Part shown: positions 44,070 to 52,713 of the stretch, one piece after another
Position numbering within the stretch: the stretch's first letter is position 1
How the letters are laid out: each line of letters starts with the position of its first letter
Position numbers and translations under genes: made by a program
The notes under the pieces: model-generated
Told to the model about the DNA's origin: nothing
What the model saw: only the letters and a program-made list of their open reading frames with translations
Databases searched by the model: none
DNA from: Nitrospira defluvii
GTDB lineage: Bacteria; Nitrospirota; Nitrospiria; Nitrospirales; Nitrospiraceae
Reading direction: 5' to 3'
Length of the DNA: 64,000 bases
Assembly: GCA_011525625.1 (NCBI GenBank)
Contig: WYAX01000011.1
Span: 58,753-122,752, forward strand

Positions 44070-44753
44070 TCAGCTGAAGAGTTGGGCGATATCGGCGCTG
44101 CTCAAGCGCTTGAACTTTCGCCCCTGGCGATTTCTGTCGAGCACGGCTACTTCGAGATTCTCTGAGGGAATCTTCTGCGTGGCGACCTGCTCGAGAGCGG
44201 CATGACAACGCCGCAGTCCATCCTTCAGTGTCGGCGGTTGCGGACTGGCGTGTTCGCGCAAATACTGTTGCACCGCTTCAGATCGTCCTCCGATCACCGC
44301 GAGATTCTTTTCATCCACGATGCTGCCGTCGAAGGAGATGCGGAAAATTTCATTGGCCTGGCCATTCACCCCGACCTGCACGACCAGTATCTCCACTTCC
44401 AGCGGTTTCACATCCGTACTGAAGGCCGTTCCCAGACTCTGCGAATAGGCATTGGAGAGAGTTCTGGCACTCACATCCTCGCGACTGTACATGTAGCCGG
44501 TCAGATCAGCGTGACGAATCCCCGCCTTGCGAAGGTGCTCGAATTCGCTGTACCGCCCCGCCCCGGCAAAGGCGATGCGGTCATACACCTCAGACACCTT
44601 GTGCAGCGACGCGCTGGGGTTATCCGCTGCGAGCAGGATGCCGTCGACATATTCCAATGCAATGATGGAGCGGCCTTTGGCGATGCCCTTTTTGGCATAC
44701 TCGGCCTTATCCTGCATCATTTGTTCAGGCGAGACGTAGTACGGCAACGGCAT
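44070..44753 (-). CDS. prcA: 20S proteasome alpha subunit
   Basis: Alpha-ring subunit of the bacterial 20S proteasome, 227 residues. The N-terminal MPLPYYVSPEQMMQDKAEYA forms the H0/gating segment that docks the ATPase tails. The Ntn-hydrolase core follows (GRSIIALEYVDGILLAADNP, YDRIAFAGAGRYSEFEHLR), without a catalytic Thr, as expected for alpha. The start codon lies four bases after the prcB stop, and the GGAG ribosome site sits in the end of prcB. It assembles with PrcB into a 28-subunit barrel. Confidence 0.94.
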   Translation of the reverse strand: MPLPYYVSPEQMMQDKAEYAKKGIAKGRSIIALEYVDGILLAADNPSASLHKVSEVYDRIAFAGAGRYSEFEHLRKAGIRHADLTGYMYSREDVSARTLSNAYSQSLGTAFSTDVKPLEVEILVVQVGVNGQANEIFRISFDGSIVDEKNLAVIGGRSEAVQQYLREHASPQPPTLKDGLRRCHAALEQVATQKIPSENLEVAVLDRNRQGRKFKRLSSADIAQLFS

Positions 44754-44756
44754 CGA

Positions 44757-45581
44757 CTAGGATCTCCTTCGCTCGGCGAGTATGGTGTCGTACAAGGCGC
44801 GAACCCGTTCTTCAGGCACATCGACAATGCCGGCGCCACTGACGATCTTGGCCGTCGGGAAAATGCCTCGCACCAAATCCGGTCCGCCGGTTCCGACGTC
44901 TTCATCGGCGGCGTTGTATAGCGCCAGCAGGCCCACTCGAAGCGCCTCGTCTTCCTGCAGACTCGGTCGGTAATATTCACGCATCGTGTTGCGTGCGTCC
45001 TTGCCGCCGGATCCGATGGCATGGTGATCGGACTCTTCGTACCGACCGCCTGTAATGTCGTATTTGAAGATCCGCCCTTCCTTCCGCTTGAGATCGTAGC
45101 CGACATAGAGCGGCATCACGACCAGGCCCTGGAACACCATGGGAAGATTGGCTTTCACCATCTGTCCCAGCTTGTTGGCCTTGCCCTCGCAAGAAAGCTG
45201 CACGCCTTCCAACTTTTCGTAGTGTTCGAGTTCGGTTTGAAACAGCTTGGCCATCTCGATGCAGGGGCCGGCGGCTCCGGCGATCGCCATGGCGGAATAG
45301 TCATCGATGCGAAACACCTTTTCGATGCGCCGGTCGGCGATTTGAAATCCCTCGGTTGCCCGACGATCACCGGCAATGATCGCCCCGTCCCCATACTTCA
45401 ACGCCAAGACTGTGGTTCCATGGGGCACGGGAATGGCGCCGGCCCGGCTCAAATCCACCGGAACAGTCGCTCGTGGCCCTGAAAGATCCCCGAGACCGGG
45501 ACGTAACCCGGGATGGCATTGGGTGAGAAAATCGAAAAAGCTGGAGCCGTCATAGTGTGGGAGCGAAGCGTGATGTGTCAT
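44757..45581 (-). CDS. prcB: 20S proteasome beta subunit
   Basis: Catalytic subunit of the 20S proteasome, made as a 274-residue precursor. A propeptide of about 55 residues (starting MTHHASLPHYDG) ends in Gly before the active-site Thr56 in PHGTTVLALKYGDG. Autocleavage there exposes the N-terminal Thr nucleophile. Further signs are AGDRRATEG, Lys in the RIEKVF segment, and IGSGGKDA. The ATG at 45581 is 13 bases from the dop stop; an extension to 45653 would overlap dop and is rejected. Actinobacterial operons place pup immediately upstream of prcB, but here dop directly abuts it. Confidence 0.94.
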   Translation of the reverse strand: MTHHASLPHYDGSSFFDFLTQCHPGLRPGLGDLSGPRATVPVDLSRAGAIPVPHGTTVLALKYGDGAIIAGDRRATEGFQIADRRIEKVFRIDDYSAMAIAGAAGPCIEMAKLFQTELEHYEKLEGVQLSCEGKANKLGQMVKANLPMVFQGLVVMPLYVGYDLKRKEGRIFKYDITGGRYEESDHHAIGSGGKDARNTMREYYRPSLQEDEALRVGLLALYNAADEDVGTGGPDLVRGIFPTAKIVSGAGIVDVPEERVRALYDTILAERRRS

Positions 45582-45594
45582 GCAGGTGTCGCAG

Positions 45595-47094
45595 TCAGGA
45601 CGAAAGTTTTGCCAGCAATGCCGCGGCGGATTCCGCTTGGGACAGGAGCTCACCCGTCAACGCCTCAGTGCCGCGCAACGGATCCATCAAGGGAATTCTT
45701 TTGATCTTGTTTTGGCCGATATCAAACAGCACGGACGTCCAACTTGCCCCGTAGACGACATTCGGGTACTTTCGCACGCACTGGCCTCTGAAAAAAGCCC
45801 GCGTACCGACAGGCGGATTCATTTCCGCCCGCGCGATTTCAGGATCCAACACGATCCGTTCAATCATGTGGCTTCGTTCAAGGGTGTAATACAGCCCTTT
45901 CTCGGGCCTGACGTCATGATATTGAAAATCCATCAGACGGACGCGGGGATCGTCCCAGCCACAGGATTTGCGATCCATATAGGACTCAATCAAGTAGCGC
46001 TTGGCGACCCAGTCCAGTTCACGTACCAACGATCGCGGGTCTCGCTCCAATCGATCGAGCACATCCTCCCAGCGCACCAACACATCCTTCGTCACCTGAT
46101 TCAATTCGTGGCATGCATAGTATCCTTGCGCAGCCTTCAGGTACGCGCGCTGCACCGCAATGGCCGTGGACGAGGTACCGTCGGCTAACTTCACGCTTTC
46201 CTGGACACGCACGTCCCGGGACACTTGCTTGATCGCGTTGACCGGATCCGCGAGAGCGAGGGTCGGAAGGTCTGCGCCGGCCTCGAGTAACTCCAGCACG
46301 ATCGACAACGTGCCCACCTTCAGGTAGGTCGACAATTCGGCCATATTGGCATCGCCGACAATGACGTGGAGCCGTCGGTATTTGGCGGAATCAGAATGGG
46401 GCTCGTCTCGTGTGTTTATAATCGGCCGGCGAACCATGGTGTTGAGGTCGACGAGGGTTTCAAAGAAATCGGCGCGTTGCGAAATTTGATAGTCGACGGG
46501 ACTGGTTTGATTCTCCGCCCCGACTTTTCCCGAGCCGGCGTAGATGGAACGAGTCACGAGGAACGGCGTCAACACCTGCGTGATCCGCTCGAACGGCACT
46601 GAGCGGGAAACGAGATAGTTCTCATGATACCCGTAGCTGTTGCCCTTGCCGTCGGAGTTGTTCTTGTACAGGACGAACTGGTCCCGTCCCCGCTCCTTCG
46701 TAATCTGCTCCAACGCCTGCGCCACAATGCGTTCCCCGACCCGCTCGAAGGCGACGACTTCCCTGGCGTTGGTACATTCCGGCGTAGAGTATTCAGGATG
46801 CGCACCGTCGACATACAGCCGGCCGCCGTTTGCCAGCACCTTGTTCAACTGCCGATTGTAGTCAGGCCCCGGCCGCTCCCGCTCCCCATCGACTTCAAAC
46901 CCGCGCGCATCCAACAACGGGTTTTCATTCTCGTAGTCCCACACCGCGTGCGGCGCAGGCAGATTAGGGTAATGACCGATAAGATGTATGGAGTTGGCCA
47001 CCGGATCGGTCGCGTTCGGGTCCCGGCTGGCGATACCGAATTCCGTTTCCGTGCCGATGACACGCGATGGGCTGTGGGTATGGGAGTCGTTCAT
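45595..47094 (-). CDS. dop: Depupylase/deamidase Dop
   Basis: Dop removes the modifier from proteins and, where it ends in Gln, deamidates it. It is a 499-residue paralogue of PafA with the diagnostic insertion after the first strand (SRDPNATDPVANSIHLI, the Dop loop region). It has IGTETEFGIA, LYVDGAHPEYSTPECT, YKNNSDGKGNSYGYHENYL, INTRDEPHSDSAKYRRLH and CGWDDPRVRLMDFQ. It begins 11 bases after the mpa stop. Presence of both Dop and PafA implies a functioning Pup-type cycle, even though the modifier gene itself is not visible here. Confidence 0.94.
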   Translation of the reverse strand: MNDSHTHSPSRVIGTETEFGIASRDPNATDPVANSIHLIGHYPNLPAPHAVWDYENENPLLDARGFEVDGERERPGPDYNRQLNKVLANGGRLYVDGAHPEYSTPECTNAREVVAFERVGERIVAQALEQITKERGRDQFVLYKNNSDGKGNSYGYHENYLVSRSVPFERITQVLTPFLVTRSIYAGSGKVGAENQTSPVDYQISQRADFFETLVDLNTMVRRPIINTRDEPHSDSAKYRRLHVIVGDANMAELSTYLKVGTLSIVLELLEAGADLPTLALADPVNAIKQVSRDVRVQESVKLADGTSSTAIAVQRAYLKAAQGYYACHELNQVTKDVLVRWEDVLDRLERDPRSLVRELDWVAKRYLIESYMDRKSCGWDDPRVRLMDFQYHDVRPEKGLYYTLERSHMIERIVLDPEIARAEMNPPVGTRAFFRGQCVRKYPNVVYGASWTSVLFDIGQNKIKRIPLMDPLRGTEALTGELLSQAESAAALLAKLSS

Positions 47095-47105
47095 GAAAGC
47101 TCGCG

Positions 47106-48875
47106 CTACAAGTAGTGACCGGTATTGACGGTTTCAATTTGACGCGCCTCTCCGGGCCCGCCGCTGATCGTCCGAAGGTGGACAATCTTCTCGCCTTTCT
47201 TGCCCGCAACCTTCGCCCAATCGTCCGGGTTGGTCGTATTCGGCAGGTCCTCGTGCTCCTTGAACTCCTCACGAATCGCCCGGATCAAATCTTCTGCCCG
47301 CAGCCCGGTCCCTTCTTGTGCGATCGCGCGCTTCACTGCAAACTTCTTGGCGCGCGAGACGATCCCTTCAATCAAGGCTCCGCTGGCGAAGTCTTTGAAA
47401 TACAGCACTTCCTTCTCGCCGTTCGCATAGGTGACCTCGATGAACTTATTCTCGTCCGTCGTGGCATACATGGCGTCGACGGTCATGTTCATCAGCGAGT
47501 CCACCAACGCCCGCGCGTCCCCGCCATGCCGATTGAGATCTTCTTCGGCGAACGGCAGATCGGTCGTCACATACTTCGAAAAAATATCCCTGGCCGCCGT
47601 CATATCCGGCCGCCCGACTTTCACCTTCACGTCGAGGCGCCCGGCCCGGAGCACCGCCGGATCGATCAGATCCTGACGGTTGCTGGCGCCGATGACGATC
47701 ACATTGGTCAGACGCTCCACCCCATCGATCTCGGAGAGGAATTGCGGCACGATGGTCGACTCGATGTCCGACGAAATACCGGTGCCGCGCGTACGGAACA
47801 AGGCATCCATTTCGTCGAAAAATACGATCACCGGATGGCCGTCGTCGGCACGTTCTTTGGCCTTCTTAAAGACTTCACGCACCTGCCGTTCCGACTCACC
47901 GACATACTTATTCAGCAGCTCAGGTCCTTTGACATGCAGGAAATAGCTGCGCAACTGCTTATCCTTCAAATGCCCCAGCTTCTTGGCAATCGAGCTGGCA
48001 ACGGCTTTCGCAATCAGGGTCTTGCCGCAGCCCGGCGGGCCATACAGGAGAACCCCTTTCGGCGCACTCAGTTTATAGTTCGAGAAAATGTGGGGGTAGA
48101 GGAACGGTAATTCCACCGCATCGCGAACCTGATCGATTTCCTTCTGAAGTCCGCCGATGTGCTCGTAATCCACATCCGGCACTTCTTCGAGCACCAGCTC
48201 CTCGGCTTCCGACTTGGGCAGTTTCTCAATGACGCACCCCGATCGCACGTCATAGAGGAGATGATCGCCCACACTCAGTCGTTCGCTGAGCAAGGGCTCC
48301 CCGAGTTCCGCGACCTTCTCTTCGTCGAAATGCAGGGTGACCAGCGCCCGATTGCCCTCCAGCACGTCTTTCAAGCGAACCACTTCCCCCTGCACGTCGA
48401 ACCCACGCACGGCGATCACATTTAACGCTTCGTTGAGAATGACTTCCTGCCCTTTGCGCAAGTCCTTCGCCTTGATGGAGGGATGAAGGCTCACCTTCAT
48501 CTTGCGACCGGAGACGTAGACATTCCCGGTTCCATCGGTATCGAGGCTCGAGAAAATTCCGTAGGTCGAGGGAGGAGCCGTCAGTTTTTCAACCTCGGCT
48601 CGTAATGTTTCGATTTGTGATTTGGCTTCTTGGAGGGTGGCGACGAGCTTCTCGTTCTGCTTCGTCGTCTGCTCGAGCTGGTAGCGTGACTGGTAGAGCC
48701 GCCGTATCTCCTCTTCCATCGACTGGATTTGGGTGCGAAGTTTTTCGACCTCGCGCGCGTGCTCGTCGTTTTTGTGTGTCACGACTCCCTCTCCGTCAGA
48801 AAGTGATTGAGTCAGGCGCTTGACGGAATCACGGAAGGACCGGAGTCGGCCTGAACTCCCTTTTGGTTCGGCCAT
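47106..48875 (-). CDS. mpa: Proteasome-associated AAA+ ATPase Mpa/ARC
   Basis: Mpa/ARC unfolds tagged substrates and threads them into the 20S core. The 589-residue protein has an N-terminal coiled coil (residues about 36-98) that would bind the Pup-like modifier. Two OB-type domains span about 100-225. The AAA+ domain has Walker A GPPGCGKT at 279-286 and Walker B VIVFFDEMDA at 349-358, with Arg-finger region DPAVLRAGRLD. The C-terminus is TGHYL, a variant of the Mycobacterium GQYL tail (penultimate Tyr) that opens the proteasome gate. It is the first gene of the operon, preceded by a strong predicted promoter. Confidence 0.95.
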   Translation of the reverse strand: MAEPKGSSGRLRSFRDSVKRLTQSLSDGEGVVTHKNDEHAREVEKLRTQIQSMEEEIRRLYQSRYQLEQTTKQNEKLVATLQEAKSQIETLRAEVEKLTAPPSTYGIFSSLDTDGTGNVYVSGRKMKVSLHPSIKAKDLRKGQEVILNEALNVIAVRGFDVQGEVVRLKDVLEGNRALVTLHFDEEKVAELGEPLLSERLSVGDHLLYDVRSGCVIEKLPKSEAEELVLEEVPDVDYEHIGGLQKEIDQVRDAVELPFLYPHIFSNYKLSAPKGVLLYGPPGCGKTLIAKAVASSIAKKLGHLKDKQLRSYFLHVKGPELLNKYVGESERQVREVFKKAKERADDGHPVIVFFDEMDALFRTRGTGISSDIESTIVPQFLSEIDGVERLTNVIVIGASNRQDLIDPAVLRAGRLDVKVKVGRPDMTAARDIFSKYVTTDLPFAEEDLNRHGGDARALVDSLMNMTVDAMYATTDENKFIEVTYANGEKEVLYFKDFASGALIEGIVSRAKKFAVKRAIAQEGTGLRAEDLIRAIREEFKEHEDLPNTTNPDDWAKVAGKKGEKIVHLRTISGGPGEARQIETVNTGHYL

Positions 48876-48935
48876 TGCCCCACTCTTCGGATCGGTAAAA
48901 ATCCTCGTCAGTGACGGTCATTCACACTTTTTCGG

Positions 48936-48964
48936 ATTCTAACACCCGTATGGAGGGTGGTCAA
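48936..48964 (-). promoter_or_regulatory. Predicted promoter of the proteasome operon
   Basis: On the minus strand TTGACC, a 17-base spacer and TAGAAT, giving a start near 48929 and a leader of about 55 bases to the mpa ATG. The spacer itself contains ACCC...GGGT symmetry. It is the only good promoter visible ahead of mpa-dop-prcB-prcA-pafA. Confidence 0.7.
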
Positions 48965-49033
48965 CTGCGGCACCCAGCGGCTGCGCGCGACATGGTTGTG
49001 TGTGAAAACTTTTTGCCTCGTGAGCTCTCCTTG

Positions 49034-49657
49034 TCACTCGTGTTCGAGCGCCGACAGCAACGATGTGGTGGCCTGCTCCACATCGGCCGCGCTCAGAATC
49101 GACGACAACACGGCCACACCAAACGCCCCTGCCCGTCTGGCGTCCCTCGCGCGAGCTGCAGTCATGCCACCGATGGCAAAAATCGGAATACGCACGCTCC
49201 GTGCGGCCCGCTCAAGCACCGCGAGTCCGAGCGGCGCTCCATATTGTCGCTTCGACGGCGTGTCATGGATCGGCCCCAGCACCACAAAATCAGCCCCTTG
49301 CTGTTCGGCCGCCAGCGCGCCTTCGATGGAATGCACGGAGGCCCCCAGCAATTGAGATCGTTGGAGCAGACCTCGTACCACTACTGCGGGCAAACTACTC
49401 TCTCGCAGATGCACTCCATGAGCAGACAGGGCGAGGGCCAGATCGACACGGTCATTGATGAAGAGCCTTGCCTGCGGCAGTTCACGTTGCAACCGCTCCG
49501 CTAATGCACGTAGGTCACGAACGGGGAGATCCCTTTCACGCAACTGTACGGCGCGCGCACCTGCCGCGATCGCCCGCCGGAGCACCGGCAATAACGGACG
49601 CCCGGCTGTCTGATGACGATCAGTAACGAGATACAGGCGGAAATCGACGGCAGGCAT
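49034..49657 (-). CDS. thiE: Thiamine phosphate synthase ThiE (or TenI-like tautomerase)
   Basis: TIM-barrel protein of 207 residues in the ThiE/TenI family. ThiE joins thiazole phosphate and pyrimidine pyrophosphate to thiamine phosphate. Visible motifs: LYLVTDRH, VQLRERDL, LFINDRVDLALA, HSIEGA, GPIHDTPSK and FAIGGMTAA. The usual ThiE substrate motif GVHLGQ-x-D is altered to GVHLRESSLP, which is seen in TenI-like members, so a thiazole tautomerase role is possible. It follows thiG by about 100 bases and thiS beyond it. No second ThiE is in the window. Confidence 0.8.
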   Translation of the reverse strand: MPAVDFRLYLVTDRHQTAGRPLLPVLRRAIAAGARAVQLRERDLPVRDLRALAERLQRELPQARLFINDRVDLALALSAHGVHLRESSLPAVVVRGLLQRSQLLGASVHSIEGALAAEQQGADFVVLGPIHDTPSKRQYGAPLGLAVLERAARSVRIPIFAIGGMTAARARDARRAGAFGVAVLSSILSAADVEQATTSLLSALEHE

Positions 49658-49758
49658 CAGGGGAACGTGGGGAGGCCCGAATGATGAGTGCTACATGGAC
49701 GCATCGAACCAATCCGGAAGTCTTGACTCAGCATTCACGACTCGTGACGCTACACTTC

Positions 49759-50538
49759 TCACAGCATGCCCTCAATCGGACTGCTCGCCGTCGCGTAGAG
49801 TTTACGGGGAATGCGCCCGGCCTTGTAGGCCAATCGGCCGGCCCAGACGGCGTACTTCATGGCTTCCGCCATCGCAATGGGATCCTGGGCGCCGGCGATC
49901 GCCGTATTCATCAACACGGCGTCGGCACCGTACTCCATCGCCAGTGCGGCGTCGGAGGCCGTACCTACCCCGGCATCCACAATGATCGGCACCTTCACCG
50001 TCTCCATGATGATTTTCAGATTGTAAGGATTACGGATTCCCAAGCCGGAGCCGATCGGAGCCGCAAGCGGCATCACTGCCGGACAACCGATGTCCACCAG
50101 CTTCTTCGCGACGATCGGGTCGTCGTTCGTGTAGGGAAGAACGATGAACCCTTCTTTGATGAGAATCTTGGCCGCTTCGATCAGGCCTGCCGTGTCGGGA
50201 AACAGCGTTTTCTCGTCGCCGAGCACTTCCAACTTGACCAGATCGGACACACCGGCCGCCCGTGCCAACCGAGCGTACCGCACGGCGTCTTCGACCGTAT
50301 AACAACCGGCCGTATTCGGCAGGATGATGTATTTCTTCGGATCGAGATAGTCCAGGAGATTCTCCTTGGAGCGATCCGTGATATTCACGCGACGAACCGC
50401 AACTGTCACGACATCAGCCCCGGATGCATCGATCGCTTTCTTGGTTTCTGCAAAGTCCTTGTATTTTCCGGTGCCAACCCAGAGACGCGAGTGAAATTCT
50501 CTCCCGGCGATCACCAACCGATCATTCATCGTAGTCAT
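49759..50538 (-). CDS. thiG: Thiazole synthase ThiG
   Basis: ThiG forms the thiazole ring of thiamine from deoxyxylulose phosphate, dehydroglycine and sulfur carried by ThiS thiocarboxylate. The 259-residue TIM barrel has [34 protein letters not shown], the Schiff-base Lys in [33 protein letters not shown] and [10 protein letters not shown]. It starts three bases after thiS; a second in-frame ATG is at 50529. Everything indicates an intact enzyme. Confidence 0.95.
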   Translation of the reverse strand: MTTMNDRLVIAGREFHSRLWVGTGKYKDFAETKKAIDASGADVVTVAVRRVNITDRSKENLLDYLDPKKYIILPNTAGCYTVEDAVRYARLARAAGVSDLVKLEVLGDEKTLFPDTAGLIEAAKILIKEGFIVLPYTNDDPIVAKKLVDIGCPAVMPLAAPIGSGLGIRNPYNLKIIMETVKVPIIVDAGVGTASDAALAMEYGADAVLMNTAIAGAQDPIAMAEAMKYAVWAGRLAYKAGRIPRKLYATASSPIEGML

Positions 50539-50541
50539 CCC

Positions 50542-50748
50542 TTAGTTCGCTCCACCGCCAATGAAGCTCAATATTTCCACCCGGTCTCCCTCACGGAGTC
50601 CACGGGTCTCGAAGTCATGCCGATCCACAATCTCCAAATTCAGTTCTACCGCCACGCGGTCGGTCCTGATGTCCAATTCCCGCAACAGCCCTGCCACCGT
50701 CTGCCCATCGCCCGTTCCTCGCGATTCACCATTCACATGAATGTTCAC
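50542..50748 (-). CDS. thiS: Sulfur carrier protein ThiS (C-terminally extended)
   Basis: Ubiquitin-like sulfur carrier of 68 residues for thiazole synthesis, next to its partner thiG. It shows the MNIHVNGES start, the TVAGLLRELDI segment, VAVELNLEIV and GDRVEILSFIGGG. Canonical ThiS ends in Gly-Gly; here two residues, Ala-Asn, follow the glycines, so either the tail is trimmed or the carrier is unusual (see findings). Translation starts at a GTG with GAGGTGA five bases upstream. Confidence 0.92.
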   Translation of the reverse strand: MNIHVNGESRGTGDGQTVAGLLRELDIRTDRVAVELNLEIVDRHDFETRGLREGDRVEILSFIGGGAN

Positions 50749-50772
50749 CGGATCACCTCACTGCATTCGATC

Positions 50773-50802
50773 ATCCTATGCAACGGGAAAACCGGTTGTC
50801 AA
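50773..50802 (-). promoter_or_regulatory. Predicted promoter of thiS-thiG-thiE
   Basis: On the minus strand TTGACA, an 18-base spacer and TAGGAT, followed by a leader of under 20 bases to the thiS GTG. No TPP riboswitch could fit in so short a leader. Confidence 0.6.
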
Positions 50803-50877
50803 CCAAGGCCGGACAGGTCTTGCCGTTTGCTACCGCTTGCCAGCACAATGGCGCTTTGATCTTGTTGAAAGTCGACA

Positions 50878-51369
50878 ATGGATACCCGTGTTCAACAACT
50901 CGCCCAGATCTTTCGCGCCATGGCTCACCTCCTCGCGGCCCAACGCGCCAATCCCTATCGCGTCCGTGCCTACCGGAACGCCGCCGACGCGATCCTCTCC
51001 GTGACCGGAGATCTGGCCGACTTGGCGGCTCGCCATGCGTTACAGGAGATCCCAGGAATCGGGAAGGACTTAGCGGGAAAAATTGGAGAGTTTCTCTCTA
51101 CCGGCACGATCCGCGCCTATGAAGAGCTCAAGACACCGTTGCCGGAGGAAGTGGCAGCCTGGGCTTCGCTGCCCGGCCTTTCCGATGCATTGGTGAGTTA
51201 TCTGTATTTCAGGCTGAACATTCGCACGCTGGCCGATCTGGAATCCCTGGTTGCGTCCCATCTGTTGCGAACGCAACCAGGATTTTCCGGATCGGAAGAG
51301 GCATTACTCGCGGCAATCCGTCGACAGATTCAACCGGCCACGCTTACGCCGCCGGACGAAGCTCCTTGA
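50878..51369 (+). CDS. PolX N-terminal-like helix-hairpin-helix protein
   Basis: 163-residue protein that matches the N-terminal part of bacterial PolX: the 8-kDa Pol-beta-like domain (NPYRVRAYRNAADAI) and a helix-hairpin-helix (LQEIPGIGKDLAGKIGEFL), then EELKTPLP and LPGLSDALV. No nucleotidyltransferase palm or PHP nuclease domain follows. DNA binding is likely; the role is unknown. It is divergent from thiS. Its 3' end overlaps the end of ctpA by 26 bases tail to tail. It could be a repair accessory factor or a relic of a full PolX. Confidence 0.8.
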   Translation: MDTRVQQLAQIFRAMAHLLAAQRANPYRVRAYRNAADAILSVTGDLADLAARHALQEIPGIGKDLAGKIGEFLSTGTIRAYEELKTPLPEEVAAWASLPGLSDALVSYLYFRLNIRTLADLESLVASHLLRTQPGFSGSEEALLAAIRRQIQPATLTPPDEAP

Positions 51370-52687
51370 AGATCTTCCAGGTCTTGAGTAGTTCCACGGC
51401 TTTCTGCAACTGCACATCGTCGTCCACGGAAATCTCTCCGCCTGCGTCGCCCAGTGGGACGGCGCCGTTCTTATGCGCCGAGTCCTCCACCGGTTTGGAA
51501 GTCGAGTCCCTCCCCGTAGCCCCGCCCTTCGCCGTCTTCGGCTCAGAGTCCTTCCCATCCCTCTCGCCTGCCTTCGCTACCGTCGGCGCCTGAAGCTTCA
51601 CGACAATGTCAGGCGTGATCCCGGTCGACTGGATCGAACGCCCCTTCGGCGTGTAGTACTTGGCCGTCGTGAGGCGTAACCCTGATCCGTCACCCAGCGG
51701 GAGAATCGTTTGCACCGATCCTTTGCCGAATGAGGTCGTCCCGACGATCACTGCACGCCCCCAATCCTGCAAGGCACCGGCGACGATTTCGGAAGCACTC
51801 GCGGAGCCTTCGTTCACGAGGATGATCATCGGAGAATCTTCCAACGTCTCCTTGGTCTTGGAGAACCACTCATCCTTCTTTCCCTCGCGGCCCTTCGTGT
51901 AGACAATCAATTTTCCGTTCCCCACGAACTGCTCGGACACGTCGACCGCCGCCGTCAGCAGGCCGCCGGGATTATTCCGCAGGTCGAGAATGGTGCCCTG
52001 GACCTTCTGCTCTTTGAAGTGCTTCAGCGCTCGGCTCAGGTCCCGCCCCGTGGCTTCCTGGAACTGTGTCAGCCGCACATATCCGATAGTGTTGTCGAGA
52101 ACCTTGAACTTCACACTTTCGATCTTGATGGTATCTCGCACCAGGGAGAACGCCAGAGGATCCGTGGTGCCTTCGCGCTGAATCGTCAGATTGACCTTGG
52201 TTCCTTTCGGGCCGCGCATTTTTTGCACGGCATCCATCAATGTCAGATCCTTCGTGGGCTCGTCGTTTACTTTGGTAATGAAGTCGCCGGCCTTGATGCC
52301 CGCCCGATGCGCGGGCGTGCCTTCGATCGGAGAAATGACGGCCAACCGATTCTCTTTGACGCCGATTTGAATCCCGACGCCGCCAAACTCACCCTTGGTT
52401 TCGACCTGCATTTCCTTATACATGTCGGGCGTCATATAGGCGGAATGTGGGTCGAGCGTCGACAACATTCCTCGTATCGCCCCCTGCACGAGGTCTTTCA
52501 CCTTGGTTTCGTCGACGTAATGTTTCTGTACCTGGGTCAACACCTCGGAAAACGTCCGCAATTCCTCATAGGTTTCGGACGCGTGCCCCGTCCGCTCCAA
52601 CCCTTTTTCCAGGACCAGGCCGATGCCTAAGGCCACCGTTACCATCAGCAAAAGATATAACCACCGTCGGCTCCGCCGCTGTTCCAT
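51344..52687 (-). CDS. ctpA: S41 family C-terminal processing peptidase
   Basis: CtpA-type carboxyl-terminal protease of 447 residues. The N-terminal membrane anchor (WLYLLLMVTVALGIGLVL) is followed by a helical region, a PDZ domain (GVGIQIGVKENRLAVISP) and the catalytic S41 domain. Ser is in EGSASASEIVAGAL, and Lys about 25 residues later in SFGKGSVQT. Substrates in other bacteria include penicillin-binding proteins and peptidoglycan hydrolases. It lies directly downstream of the EnvC-like gene, so it may trim envelope hydrolases or their regulators. The C-terminal 90 residues are a Lys/Ser/Gly-rich linker and a short helix. Confidence 0.93.
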   Translation of the reverse strand: MEQRRSRRWLYLLLMVTVALGIGLVLEKGLERTGHASETYEELRTFSEVLTQVQKHYVDETKVKDLVQGAIRGMLSTLDPHSAYMTPDMYKEMQVETKGEFGGVGIQIGVKENRLAVISPIEGTPAHRAGIKAGDFITKVNDEPTKDLTLMDAVQKMRGPKGTKVNLTIQREGTTDPLAFSLVRDTIKIESVKFKVLDNTIGYVRLTQFQEATGRDLSRALKHFKEQKVQGTILDLRNNPGGLLTAAVDVSEQFVGNGKLIVYTKGREGKKDEWFSKTKETLEDSPMIILVNEGSASASEIVAGALQDWGRAVIVGTTSFGKGSVQTILPLGDGSGLRLTTAKYYTPKGRSIQSTGITPDIVVKLQAPTVAKAGERDGKDSEPKTAKGGATGRDSTSKPVEDSAHKNGAVPLGDAGGEISVDDDVQLQKAVELLKTWKIFKELRPAA

Positions 52688-52713
52688 AACGTGGGTTCCT
52701 TCCTCTCCGAGGC

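Noticed and set aside
49681..50859. Plus-strand reading frame of 392 codons
   Set aside because: Antisense to thiG and thiS, which have clear motifs on the minus strand.
50749..50877. Possible TPP riboswitch ahead of thiS
   Set aside because: The predicted leader is under 20 bases and no THI-box core sequence is seen.
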